From positions 1 to 64,000 of the forward strand of contig NZ_JOMI01000005.1 in NCBI RefSeq assembly GCF_000711235.1: a stretch of DNA of 64,000 bases, read 5' to 3'. A model generated the notes under the pieces. The model made no database searches. It was not told where the DNA came from and saw only the letters and a program-made list of their open reading frames with translations. Position numbers and translations under genes: made by a program. Positions 17,394 to 25,546 of the stretch are shown here, piece by piece (position 1 is the first letter of the stretch; each line of letters opens with the position of its first letter). Source of the DNA: Prevotella sp. 10(H) (lineage in GTDB: Bacteria; Bacteroidota; Bacteroidia; Bacteroidales; Dysgonomonadaceae).

Positions 17394-18562
17394 TGGATAA
17401 AAGATTAGACTCTCTTTTAGCAAAACAAGAAGAATTGCTAACACGCAAAAATGAAAGCATTGAAAATAATGGTATATTTGAGCGTTACAAATACCCTGTT
17501 CTTACGAATGAGCACATTCCATTGTCGTGGCGATATGATTTCAATAAGAATAACAATAAGCATATGCTGGAACGAATTGGAGTGAATGCCGTAATGAACT
17601 CGGGAGCTATAAAGTGGAACGGTAAATATATATTGATGCCACGCGTAGAAGGATATGACCGAAAATCATATTTTGCCATAGCCGAAAGTTCTAATGGAAT
17701 AGATAATTTCCGATTTTGGGAATATCCGGTAATAATACCAGAAACAGATAATCCTGATACCAACATATATGATATGCGCCTGACGGCACATGAAGATGGT
17801 TGGATTTATGGTATATTCTGTTCCGAACGGAAAGATTCTAATGCTCCAAAGGGCAATCAGTCGTCAGCAATAGCTGCAGCCGGTATTGTCAGGACAAAAA
17901 ACATGAAGAATTGGGAACGGTTGCCCGATTTGGAAAGTCAATCACAACAGCGAAATGTAGCTTTACATCCTGAATTTGTAAATGGCAAATATATTCTTTA
18001 TACTCGTCCACAAGATAGTTTTATAGAAGCAGGAAATGGAGGTGGTATTGGATGGGCCGAAATTGATGATATTACACATGCTGTAATAAAAGAAGAAAAA
18101 ATGATACAGCATAGAGTGTATCATACTATCAGCGAGGCAAAAATAGGAGAAGGACCACATCCTATAAAAACCGATAAAGGTTGGTTACATTTGGCTCATG
18201 GAGTACGCTATTGTGCTGCAGGCTTACGTTACGTATTATATATGTACATGACATCGTTAGAAGATCCGACAAAAGTAATAGCACAACCCGCAGGATATTT
18301 TATGGCTCCGGAAGGCATGGAGCGCGTAGGTGATGTGTCGAATGTGTTATTTTCTAACGGTTGGATTTTCGATCCGGATGGAACAGTATTCATATATTAT
18401 GCATCTTCGGATACCCGCATGCATGTGGCTTTGTCAAGTACAGATAGACTTATCGATTATTGTATTAATACGCCATCAGATGGTTTTCGCTCTTTCAAGT
18501 CTGTTGAAAACATCATAAACCTAATTGATAAAAATAAGAAATACCTATCTGAAAAAAGATAA
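17390..18562 (+). CDS. GH130 4-O-beta-D-mannosyl-D-glucose phosphorylase
   Basis: The 390-residue cytoplasmic protein (no signal peptide) is a five-bladed propeller with the hallmarks of GH130 subfamily 1: an N-terminal helical stretch (LDSLLAKQEELLTRKNESI), RIGVNAVMNSGAIKWNGKYI, the general-acid Asp in TNIYDMRLTAHEDG, HPEFVNGKYILYTRPQ, and EGPHPIKTDKGWLHLAHGV. Enzymes of this group phosphorolyse Man-beta-1,4-Glc to mannose-1-phosphate and glucose. Length matches the known 385-395 residue phosphorylases. In gut Bacteroides it usually works with a mannobiose 2-epimerase, and none is encoded here. Direct release of Man-Glc from glucomannan would make the epimerase unnecessary. The ATG overlaps the upstream stop by four bases. 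Confidence 0.9.
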   Translation: MMDKRLDSLLAKQEELLTRKNESIENNGIFERYKYPVLTNEHIPLSWRYDFNKNNNKHMLERIGVNAVMNSGAIKWNGKYILMPRVEGYDRKSYFAIAESSNGIDNFRFWEYPVIIPETDNPDTNIYDMRLTAHEDGWIYGIFCSERKDSNAPKGNQSSAIAAAGIVRTKNMKNWERLPDLESQSQQRNVALHPEFVNGKYILYTRPQDSFIEAGNGGGIGWAEIDDITHAVIKEEKMIQHRVYHTISEAKIGEGPHPIKTDKGWLHLAHGVRYCAAGLRYVLYMYMTSLEDPTKVIAQPAGYFMAPEGMERVGDVSNVLFSNGWIFDPDGTVFIYYASSDTRMHVALSSTDRLIDYCINTPSDGFRSFKSVENIINLIDKNKKYLSEKR

Positions 18563-18594
18563 TATCATTGGTCAGAATCTTTAAATAATACTTT

Positions 18595-20052
18595 ATGAAA
18601 GCACAAAAAATAACCCTGAAAGAGAAAGTTGGTTACGGATTTGGCGATATGGCATCTTCCATGTTCTGGAAAATTTTCGGGATGTATGCCCTCTTTTTTT
18701 ATACCGATGTATTTGGTATAACTGCCGCAGCGGCAGGAACTATGTTTCTTGTAGCACGTGTATGGGATTCATTTTTCGACATCTTTGTAGGTATCATGGC
18801 AGATAGAACTAAAACCCGTTGGGGACGTTACCGACCTTACTTGTTGTGGTTTGCCATTCCTTTTTCTGTCATGGGTATAATGACATTTTTTGTGCCCGAC
18901 TTTGCAGCTACCGGCAAACTAATATATGCATATGTCACTTATTCGCTGATGATGATTGTATATTCCCTTATCAATGTTCCGTATGCTTCGCTATTAGGGG
19001 TGATGTCATCCAAACCGCAAGAACGGAATATATTGTCATCATACCGTATGTCGTTTGCTTTCATTGGTAGTTTTATAACATTCATGCTCTTACAACCATT
19101 GGTAGATATTTTTTCGAATATCTTTGATACTCAAACAACAGATCAATTACAAAAAATAATAGGAAGTGCTAACGAATCCACTATAAGTACTTCGCCTATA
19201 GGATGGACCCTAAGTGTTGCTTCCATAGGCATCCTTTGTACTATTCTTTTCATTTTTTGTTTCAAATGGACACGGGAACGAGTTCAACCTGTTAATGAAG
19301 AGAAGGACATATCTATAAAACATGATTTGAAAAACCTACTAAATAACGCTCCATGGTGGATTTTGGTAGCAACAGGTCTGGCAGCACTCTTATTCAATGC
19401 TGTGCGCGATGGAGTTGCGATTTATTATTTTCGTGACTATGTACAGTTTCATTATAAAATGCCATATACAGGTTGGGATATGACGACTATCTATTTTTTA
19501 ATAGGGCAGGCTGCTAATCTTATAGGCGTTATTTTTGCACCAATGTTATCGGCTCGTTACGGGAAGAAAAAGACATATATGATTGCTATGGCAATAGCAG
19601 GCATATTGAGCACCATATTCTTTTTTATACCTAATAACCTTGAATGGATATTATTGCTACAGGTTGTGATTTCGCTTTGTGCAGGCTATGTATTACCTCT
19701 ATTATGGAGCATGTTTGCCGATATTGTAGACTATCAGGAGTTAAAAACTAACAGAAGAGCTTCGGGATTAATATTTTCTTCTTCATCCATGTCCCAGAAA
19801 TTGGGATGGGCTGTAGGTGCAGCTCTTACAGGATGGATTTTATCGATATTTAAATATAATCCTGATGTGGCTATGCAGAGCGCGGATACTATTTTTGGCG
19901 AACGTTTTATGATAAGCTTACTGCCTGCCATTTGTTGTTTATTAGCTTTTATAGGCATGTCTATTTATCCGTTATCTGAAAAGAAAGTGCAAGAAGTGAC
20001 TGAAGAATTAAATAAACGTAGGGAAGAAGCAGAACATCATAATCTCAAATAA
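18595..20052 (+). CDS. GPH-family (MelB-like) sugar:cation symporter
   Basis: The 485-residue inner membrane protein has twelve predicted membrane segments. The GPH signature is present: VGYGFGDMASSMFWKIFGMY at the N-terminus, then VWDSFFDIFVGIMADRTKTRWGRYRPY, the loop typical of melibiose-type symporters, with PLLWSMFADIVDYQELKTNRR near residue 380. It follows the GH130 gene by 32 bp and is therefore the likely importer of the disaccharide (Man-Glc or mannobiose) that the phosphorylase consumes. Related symporters accompany GH130 genes in other Bacteroidetes. The cation cannot be told from sequence. This is the last clear gene of the enzyme operon. Confidence 0.9.
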   Translation: MKAQKITLKEKVGYGFGDMASSMFWKIFGMYALFFYTDVFGITAAAAGTMFLVARVWDSFFDIFVGIMADRTKTRWGRYRPYLLWFAIPFSVMGIMTFFVPDFAATGKLIYAYVTYSLMMIVYSLINVPYASLLGVMSSKPQERNILSSYRMSFAFIGSFITFMLLQPLVDIFSNIFDTQTTDQLQKIIGSANESTISTSPIGWTLSVASIGILCTILFIFCFKWTRERVQPVNEEKDISIKHDLKNLLNNAPWWILVATGLAALLFNAVRDGVAIYYFRDYVQFHYKMPYTGWDMTTIYFLIGQAANLIGVIFAPMLSARYGKKKTYMIAMAIAGILSTIFFFIPNNLEWILLLQVVISLCAGYVLPLLWSMFADIVDYQELKTNRRASGLIFSSSSMSQKLGWAVGAALTGWILSIFKYNPDVAMQSADTIFGERFMISLLPAICCLLAFIGMSIYPLSEKKVQEVTEELNKRREEAEHHNLK

Positions 20053-20068
20053 CAAAGGGATTCTCTAT

Positions 20069-20085
20069 AAAAAAGTATCAGTAAT
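20069..20085 (+). promoter_or_regulatory. Third copy of the PUL operator core
   Basis: AAAAAAGTATCAGTAAT matches 16 of 17 bases of the start of promoter copy 1 (1566). It lies 17 bp after the symporter stop codon and 162 bp before the SGNH gene. No TTTG/TACTTTTG promoter pair follows here, so it is only the upstream half of the element. Confidence 0.45.
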
Positions 20086-20246
20086 AAAATAGAAAATTAT
20101 TATGCAAAACCCCGAAATTCAGGAAAACAGCCTGCAATCATCGCCTGTAATAAAATATTATATATATCCACAAAGGGCATTCCGCGGGTGATGTATGGTG
20201 TTCTGTGAAAACTGATTTTTTCCGGAAACATATAAAACAATAATAA

Positions 20247-20939
20247 ATGAAACACAGGATTTTTATAATATTATTTGGGTTACTTACCACAATATTCGGC
20301 CATGGACAGTCTAACCTGAAGATTGTGATATTAGGTTCATCGTCAGCACAAGGCGCCGGCCCTCGGGATGGGAATAATGCATGGGTTAACCGTTATAGGA
20401 ATTATGTACAATCTGTCGATTCTACAATAAATATATACAATCTGGCAAAAGGAGGTTATACTACCTATAAAATGATGCCGACAGGCTTTATTCCGCCGTC
20501 AGATGATGATAAATATAAGACAGATATTGAAAGAAATATTGATAAGACATTGGAATTATCTCCAGACGCAATTATTCTAAACTTTCCGACCAACGATATT
20601 GCAAATGGATTCACAGTTGAAGAACAGGTAGCTAATTATAAACTAATTATAGATATGTCGAGAAAAGTAGGTGTAAAGGTATGGCTAACAACAGCGCAAC
20701 CCCATTCATACGGTGATGATAATTTCAGGAAAAAGCTAAAGGAATTAAATATTCGCCTTAAAATGGAGTTTGGCGAACTATTGATTGACTTTTGGACATT
20801 AGTGGCAGATAATGACGGCAAAATCAGACCTATATATGATTCCGGGGATGGTGTCCATTTGAGTGATGCAGCTCATGGCATTTTATGTTTACGGACTATA
20901 GAGAAAGGTATTTTAAGCACACTAATGAATAACCCATAA
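20247..20939 (+). CDS. SGNH/GDSL-family esterase, probable carbohydrate acetylesterase
   Basis: The 230-residue protein has a signal peptide (RIFIILFGLLTTIFGHGQ) and should be periplasmic. The SGNH blocks are complete: block I at 28-36 (ILGSSSAQG, probable nucleophile S32), a Gly at G69-G70 (AKGGYT), the oxyanion Asn N116 in FPTND, and the D201-x-x-H204 pair in DGVHLSD. Single-domain enzymes of this size in PULs commonly remove acetyl groups, and plant glucomannan is acetylated, so deacetylation of oligosaccharides is the likely job. The exact esterase family is not assignable by eye. A copy of the PUL operator core upstream supports co-regulation. Confidence 0.82.
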   Translation: MKHRIFIILFGLLTTIFGHGQSNLKIVILGSSSAQGAGPRDGNNAWVNRYRNYVQSVDSTINIYNLAKGGYTTYKMMPTGFIPPSDDDKYKTDIERNIDKTLELSPDAIILNFPTNDIANGFTVEEQVANYKLIIDMSRKVGVKVWLTTAQPHSYGDDNFRKKLKELNIRLKMEFGELLIDFWTLVADNDGKIRPIYDSGDGVHLSDAAHGILCLRTIEKGILSTLMNNP

Positions 20940-21308
20940 ATTCTTTCATCTAATCACGTTTTAAAGTTTAACTGTCTTATGATAAATTCTTCGAAATTGC
21001 TCAGAAAAAATGTTTAGAAACGGATTTGTCTTGGCCAGCAGTATATACGGATGACAATGACATTGAAGCGAATGTATATTTACTGCTAAAGTTTTGGGCG
21101 GAGATTTAAATGCTTGGCTTTGCTTAGACCTTTTAGAAGAGTATATTGGAAAAGCAAATTCTATCGAAGAATTGGTAGAGCAGCCAACTGATACGGAGCT
21201 TATTACAATTTTTAATATACTAATTTATATAAGGAGAAAATATTTCATCAACGCAAACTTCATCTATGAACCTAACCTTTTAAAAAAAAATATCTAAATC
21301 AATTTATT
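20940..21308. pseudogene. Gap with probable coding remnant
   Basis: No intact gene is visible. One frame from about 20976 to 21108 reads YDKFFEIAQKKCLETDLSWP and on to LLLKFWAEI before a stop; an overlapping frame then reads GGDLNAWLCLDLLEEYIGKA and stays open to 21297. Both have plausible protein composition, and a single frameshift near 21080-21100 would join them. I recognise no family. It may be a decayed small gene or chance frames; a 67-residue frame at 21094-21297 is part of it. Confidence 0.3.
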
Positions 21309-22337
21309 ATGAAAAATTCAATATCATCGACATTATTTGCGATTCTATTGTTGTTCTGCTCAAACTGTAAACAGAATGAGAGCATACAAGAACAAGGTAG
21401 CAAATGGAATCCGGTACAGATCCATGGCCAATTACAAGTAAGAGGGCGTTATTTGTGTAATGAAAAAGGGGATACCATTTCGTTACGGGGTGTTAGCTTT
21501 GGTTGGCATAATCTATGGCCGCGATTTTACAATGAAAAAACTGTAAGCTGGCTTAAAAATGATTGGAAATGTTCTGTACTGCGGGCAGCAATGGGAGCAT
21601 ATGACGGCGTAGAAGACGGGTATTTGGTAAATCCGGAATTTGCTTTGGATTGTGTTGAAAAAGTAATTAAAGCAGGCATTAAAGAAGATATATATATAAT
21701 AATCGATTGGCATGCTCATGATTTCTATCCGCAACAGGCTAAAAAATTTTTTGCATCAATGGCCAGAAAGTACGGAAAAAATCCACACATAATATATGAA
21801 ATATTTAATGAACCTACACACGATCATTTTTGGCCTGAGATAAAAGAATATGCAGAGGATGTAATAGCTGAAATCCGTAAATATGATCCGAATAATATAA
21901 TAATAGTTGGAACACCATCATGGGATCAGCATGTCAATATAGCAGCTGAAGATCCGATCAAAGGATTTGACAATATCATGTATTCGTTTCACTTCTATGC
22001 TGCTAGTCATAAGGATGAACATCGCGAACGTGTGAAAAAGGCATTAGAAAAAGATTTGCCAATATTTGTAACTGAATCTGCAGGAATGGAGCATACGGGA
22101 GATGGTGTTTTGAATATCGAAGAATGGACAAAATGGATTCATTTCTTAGAAAAAGAATCTATTTCTTGGGTTAATTGGTCTATTTCTAATAAGAATGAGA
22201 CATGTTCTATGATTCTCCCTCGGGGTAGTTATGAAGGAGGATGGGATACAGAAGTAATAAAACCGGCAGGGCGAAAATCCCGTGAATTTATAAGATTTTA
22301 CAATACGACAGATAAAGTGTATGAAAATTTAAGATAG
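21309..22337 (+). CDS. GH5 (subfamily 2-like) endoglucanase, probable lipoprotein
   Basis: The 342-residue enzyme carries a signal peptide with Cys residues at the end (AILLLFCSNC), so a lipid anchor is likely. The barrel is the bacterial cellulase type of GH5: GRYLCNEKGDTISLRGVSFG, IIIDWHAHDFYPQQAKKFF, the acid/base E168 in IFNEPTHDHF, SFHFYAASHKDEHRE and the nucleophile E256 in FVTESAG, ending with WVNWSISNKNETCS. This pattern is that of beta-1,4-endoglucanases such as subfamily 2. It differs strongly from the two GH5 enzymes at 11206 and 14958. It would cut Glc-Glc stretches in glucomannan or act on cellulose. It is separated from the esterase gene by 369 bp and may be transcribed on its own. 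Confidence 0.88.
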   Translation: MKNSISSTLFAILLLFCSNCKQNESIQEQGSKWNPVQIHGQLQVRGRYLCNEKGDTISLRGVSFGWHNLWPRFYNEKTVSWLKNDWKCSVLRAAMGAYDGVEDGYLVNPEFALDCVEKVIKAGIKEDIYIIIDWHAHDFYPQQAKKFFASMARKYGKNPHIIYEIFNEPTHDHFWPEIKEYAEDVIAEIRKYDPNNIIIVGTPSWDQHVNIAAEDPIKGFDNIMYSFHFYAASHKDEHRERVKKALEKDLPIFVTESAGMEHTGDGVLNIEEWTKWIHFLEKESISWVNWSISNKNETCSMILPRGSYEGGWDTEVIKPAGRKSREFIRFYNTTDKVYENLR

Positions 22338-22589
22338 ATCTATTAAATCTTTCTCTGATGCTATAAAATATACGTTTTATATCGTTAATTGTAAGTATAA
22401 ATCATTGTGCATATATAAGAATATAAACTGTATAGAAGCCAATTGACATTTACTTCGAAGACTGATTCTAGAATATTACCCATTCTTATCACGCTTTAAA
22501 AAAAAATATAGTTCCGCTCCTGGGAATAGATGTGGAAGAGGCTATCCGGCTGACAGATGACAGTGAATTTGGTGTGGGAGGTAAAGATA
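22338..22589. other. Gap at the PUL end, with a possible aldehyde dehydrogenase scrap
   Basis: No intact gene. Around 22513-22590 one frame reads VPLLGIDVEEAIRLTDDSEF and then GVGG, which resembles the EEAIRLANDxEFGLG stretch of aldehyde dehydrogenases. It has no start and runs into the terminator hairpin. It may be a relic of a lost gene, marking the PUL boundary. Confidence 0.2.
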
Positions 22590-22623
22590 AATACGCCTTG
22601 CAGATTTTGCTGCAAGGCGTATT
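22590..22623. terminator. Hairpin between the PUL and fumC
   Basis: Arms 22590-22603 and 22610-22623 (AATACGCCTTGCAG and its complement) pair over 14 bp with a 6-base loop. It lies 26 bp after the fumC stop codon on the minus strand, which makes it the fumC terminator. It may also stop plus-strand transcription from the PUL side. Confidence 0.7.
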
Positions 22624-22648
22624 AGTTTATATTTAAAAAAAAGAATAT

Positions 22649-24043
22649 TTACTTGAGGCTCCTGACCATATCCTCAGGCTTTACCCATTGATCGAATTCT
22701 TCCGTAGTCAGATAACCTGAGTTAATGGCTTCTTCGCGCAACGAGGTTCCGTGCTTATGAGCAGCTTTAGCTATTTGCGCAGCTTTCTCATATCCGATAT
22801 GCGTATTAAGCGCCGTCACTAACATCAATGAATTATCTACCAATTCTTTTATTCGTTTCAGATTCGGTTTGATTCCGGCCACGCAATGATCGTTGAACGA
22901 TATGCAGGCATCTCCTAATAATTGCCCCGACTGCAGGAAATTAGAAGCTAGTACCGGTTTAAATACATTTAACTCATAATGTCCGTTTGCACCTGCAAAT
23001 GTAATTGTTGTTTGATTACCCATTACCTGAGCGCAGACCATCGTCATGGCTTCATTTTGTGTAGGGTTTACTTTACCCGGCATAATGGATGAACCCGGTT
23101 CATTTTCGGGCAGAAGGAGTTCTCCAATACCGGAACGTGGTCCCGATCCCAGCAGCCTGATATCGTTAACTATCTTAAACAAAGCGACAGCCATTTGGTT
23201 TAATGCTCCGTGCGTACCCACAATAGCATCGTTAGAAGCAAGCGCCTCAAATTTATTAGGTGCGGTTGTGAATTCAAATCCTGTAAATCGGGATATATAT
23301 TCAGCTACTTTTACATCATATCCTTTTGGAGTATTCAGTCCTGTACCCACAGCTGTGCCACCCAAAGCTAATTGGGATAAGTGAGGTAATGTAGCTTTGA
23401 TAGCATCTATTGCATAACGAAGCTGAGCAGCGTATCCTGAAAATTCCTGACCTAAAGTCAGAGGAGTAGCATCCTGTAAATGAGTACGCCCTATTTTAAC
23501 AATGTCTTTAAATTCTTTTGCTTTTTCATCCAGTGTTTTTTGAAGCTTTTCAGCTGAAGGCAGAGTATGTTCAACCATCTTTTTATATGCTGCTATATGC
23601 AGGGCAGTAGGAAAAGTATCATTCGACGATTGGGACTTATTTACATCATCATTCGGATGTGCCGGACTCTTCTCCCCTAGCCTTCCATCACTTAAAACTA
23701 AAGCCCGATTCGATATGACCTCATTTACATTCATATTCGACTGAGTACCCGAACCTGTCTGCCATATTACGAGAGGAAATTGATCATCCAGTTTGCCTTC
23801 GAGTATTTCATCGCATACTTTTGCTATCAGGTCTCTTTTCTCATTCGAAAGAACTCCTAATTCGGCATTGGTATAAGCTGCAGCCTTCTTTAGATAGGCA
23901 AATGCATAAATTATCTCTTTAGGCATGGAGGCAGGCGCTCCGATTTTAAAATTGTTTCGTGAACGTTCTGTCTGAGCTCCCCAGTATTTATCTGCGGGTA
24001 CTTTAACTTCACCCATCGTGTCTTTTTCTATACGGTATTCCAT
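22649..24043 (-). CDS. fumC: Class II fumarate hydratase
   Basis: The enzyme interconverts fumarate and malate in the TCA/reductive branch. I start at ATG 24043 ([20 protein letters not shown]), which matches the usual class II N-terminus; the upstream ATG at 24070 only adds nine residues. The protein is about 464 residues, normal for the family. Hallmarks are [16 protein letters not shown] near residue 20, [20 protein letters not shown] near 95, [17 protein letters not shown] near 185 and the superfamily signature [11 protein letters not shown] near 315. It stands alone on the minus strand with a hairpin after its stop. This housekeeping gene marks the end of the accessory PUL. Confidence 0.95.
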   Translation of the reverse strand: MEYRIEKDTMGEVKVPADKYWGAQTERSRNNFKIGAPASMPKEIIYAFAYLKKAAAYTNAELGVLSNEKRDLIAKVCDEILEGKLDDQFPLVIWQTGSGTQSNMNVNEVISNRALVLSDGRLGEKSPAHPNDDVNKSQSSNDTFPTALHIAAYKKMVEHTLPSAEKLQKTLDEKAKEFKDIVKIGRTHLQDATPLTLGQEFSGYAAQLRYAIDAIKATLPHLSQLALGGTAVGTGLNTPKGYDVKVAEYISRFTGFEFTTAPNKFEALASNDAIVGTHGALNQMAVALFKIVNDIRLLGSGPRSGIGELLLPENEPGSSIMPGKVNPTQNEAMTMVCAQVMGNQTTITFAGANGHYELNVFKPVLASNFLQSGQLLGDACISFNDHCVAGIKPNLKRIKELVDNSLMLVTALNTHIGYEKAAQIAKAAHKHGTSLREEAINSGYLTTEEFDQWVKPEDMVRSLK

Positions 24044-24211
24044 AATGTATATTTTTATTTTGTGGTACAAATGTCATAATTTATATAACCACAAACAATA
24101 CCTATTTGTTATGATTTTTATGTATTCATAGTCATATCAAATCATTACTTCTTATAAACTAACCTTATATACAATTTGTTATAGATTCTATTACAATCAC
24201 AATTTAGAATC

Positions 24212-24829
24212 ATGCCACGCCAACTCACATTTAAGATAAAGAAAAAAGAATACACCGCCGAACCTACTAAAGTAGACAGGAAAAAACTGTATGGCTGGGT
24301 CGAAATACTCGCCCTTGACGATAAAGGCGAACCCTGTACTCTGATAAGTACAGACGAATCGGGCAGTGTACTGATACCCAAAGGCGGAACAGGCTTAGGT
24401 ATCCTTTCCGAAAAAAACGAATGGGTAGAACGTTCCGAATTAGTAGCTGTAAAAGAAAACGGTAAGCCTGCCGATTTAATTACATCAAGCTATAATACAG
24501 TTGTAGAATTGAAAGATAAAGTTACGGCTGAAGAATTCCTCGATTATAGCATTACTGATTTTTACGAACTGATGAATGTCGATAATCAACTTTTGAAAAC
24601 TATAGGCAAAGACATATACACTTTTACATACAGCTATCTCGATAACTATGAAGGAAGTCCGGCCTTTCTAATGGTATCGGAAAATACTTTATATATGCTG
24701 ATTGGAGTTTCCAATAACTTCGAGATGCTTTGCTTCGGGGATTGTGGAAGTGTGGATGATACCGAAGACGATACTTTCCAGATAGAAGACGATGATAATC
24801 TTGACTTTTCCATGTTGAATTATAAATAA
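24212..24829 (+). CDS. Unrecognised protein A of ligase operon
   Basis: I do not recognise this 205-residue protein. It has no signal peptide or membrane segment. The N-terminal half (about 1-100) looks like small beta domains (QLTFKIKKKEYTAEPTKVDR, VLIPKGGTGLGILSEKNEWV, ERSELVAVKENGKPADLI). The second half ends in a strongly acidic tail from about 180 on (DDTEDDTFQIEDDDNLDFSM). Acidic tails can mimic nucleic acid or bind basic proteins; that is speculation here. It is the first gene of a three-gene operon; the next gene starts 6 bp after its stop, and the third encodes an ATP-dependent polynucleotide ligase. It is divergent from fumC with 168 bp between the starts. The coding call is firm because of length, composition and tight spacing. 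Confidence 0.8.
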   Translation: MPRQLTFKIKKKEYTAEPTKVDRKKLYGWVEILALDDKGEPCTLISTDESGSVLIPKGGTGLGILSEKNEWVERSELVAVKENGKPADLITSSYNTVVELKDKVTAEEFLDYSITDFYELMNVDNQLLKTIGKDIYTFTYSYLDNYEGSPAFLMVSENTLYMLIGVSNNFEMLCFGDCGSVDDTEDDTFQIEDDDNLDFSMLNYK

Positions 24830-24835
24830 AGAAGT

Positions 24836-25546
24836 ATGCGGGTAATAAATATATCGAATGACAGGAACAGGGATGCACAGATCGTTTTCGATGCTGATGT
24901 TAAGACCAGATCAACTCGCTGGGTACTCCCTAAAGGTAAAGAACGGACCAATGTGAAACTACTTAAATCAGCAGTATATCTGGAAGAGGAAGAACTGCAA
25001 AAGAAATACGGAGAACTGACCGATGTAGCCGAAGCACTTATCAAAGAAGACCCCGAAGTGGATATGGAGATAATCGGCAAGATATTGCATAAGACCCATA
25101 AATTGTATGTTGATAAAAACAATGAAATCGCATATAGTATCAATCTCTATCAGGTAATATACAACCCCGACGGAACAGAAAAAGAACGGCACGACCTGAA
25201 TAAAGTTCCTGCCAATATCAATATCGAGTTACCACTCAAATGGACTGATAAGATGTTCCCAAAAGATGAAGCGATTCGGAAATTTGTTTTTAGCCGAAAA
25301 TATCAGTTGAGACATATCAACGGTGTAACATTCGACTTCCTTTACAATATGGCTAAAGAACTGCATGAAGCTAAATCAGTTGTCTTAATCGGTGCAGGCA
25401 AAAAAGGAAACGAGCCAATACTACTTACCAGAGGCGGTGAACCATACAGAGGATTCTTAGAAGGACGTATTAAAGATGATATGTACAGCCTTATCCTTCA
25501 TTTAACAGATATCGAACTAAAACCTTTGGGACATGAAACTGAATAA
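24836..25546 (+). CDS. Unrecognised protein B of ligase operon
   Basis: This 236-residue soluble protein matches no family I know. It begins with a beta-rich part (RVINISNDRNRDAQIVFDAD, RWVLPKGKERTNVKLLKSAV), followed by a charged helix (EEEELQKKYGELTDVAEALI) and a mixed C-terminal half with AKSVVLIGAGKKGNEPILLT near residue 185. The VVLIGAGKKG stretch looks superficially like a Rossmann loop, but it comes late and lacks the surrounding pattern, so I make no claim. The start lies 6 bp after protein A, and its 3' end overlaps the ligase gene by 14 bp. Such coupling suggests B and the ligase are made in similar amounts, perhaps as partners. Confidence 0.8.
   Translation: MRVINISNDRNRDAQIVFDADVKTRSTRWVLPKGKERTNVKLLKSAVYLEEEELQKKYGELTDVAEALIKEDPEVDMEIIGKILHKTHKLYVDKNNEIAYSINLYQVIYNPDGTEKERHDLNKVPANINIELPLKWTDKMFPKDEAIRKFVFSRKYQLRHINGVTFDFLYNMAKELHEAKSVVLIGAGKKGNEPILLTRGGEPYRGFLEGRIKDDMYSLILHLTDIELKPLGHETE

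Noticed and set aside
23046-23384. 112-residue frame opposite fumC, and similar long antisense frames elsewhere
   Set aside because: These lie wholly inside strongly supported genes on the other strand and match no family.
24836-25546. Rossmann-type nucleotide-binding loop (VVLIGAGKKG) in protein B
   Set aside because: The loop comes too late in the chain and lacks the following acidic strand, so the likeness is probably accidental.
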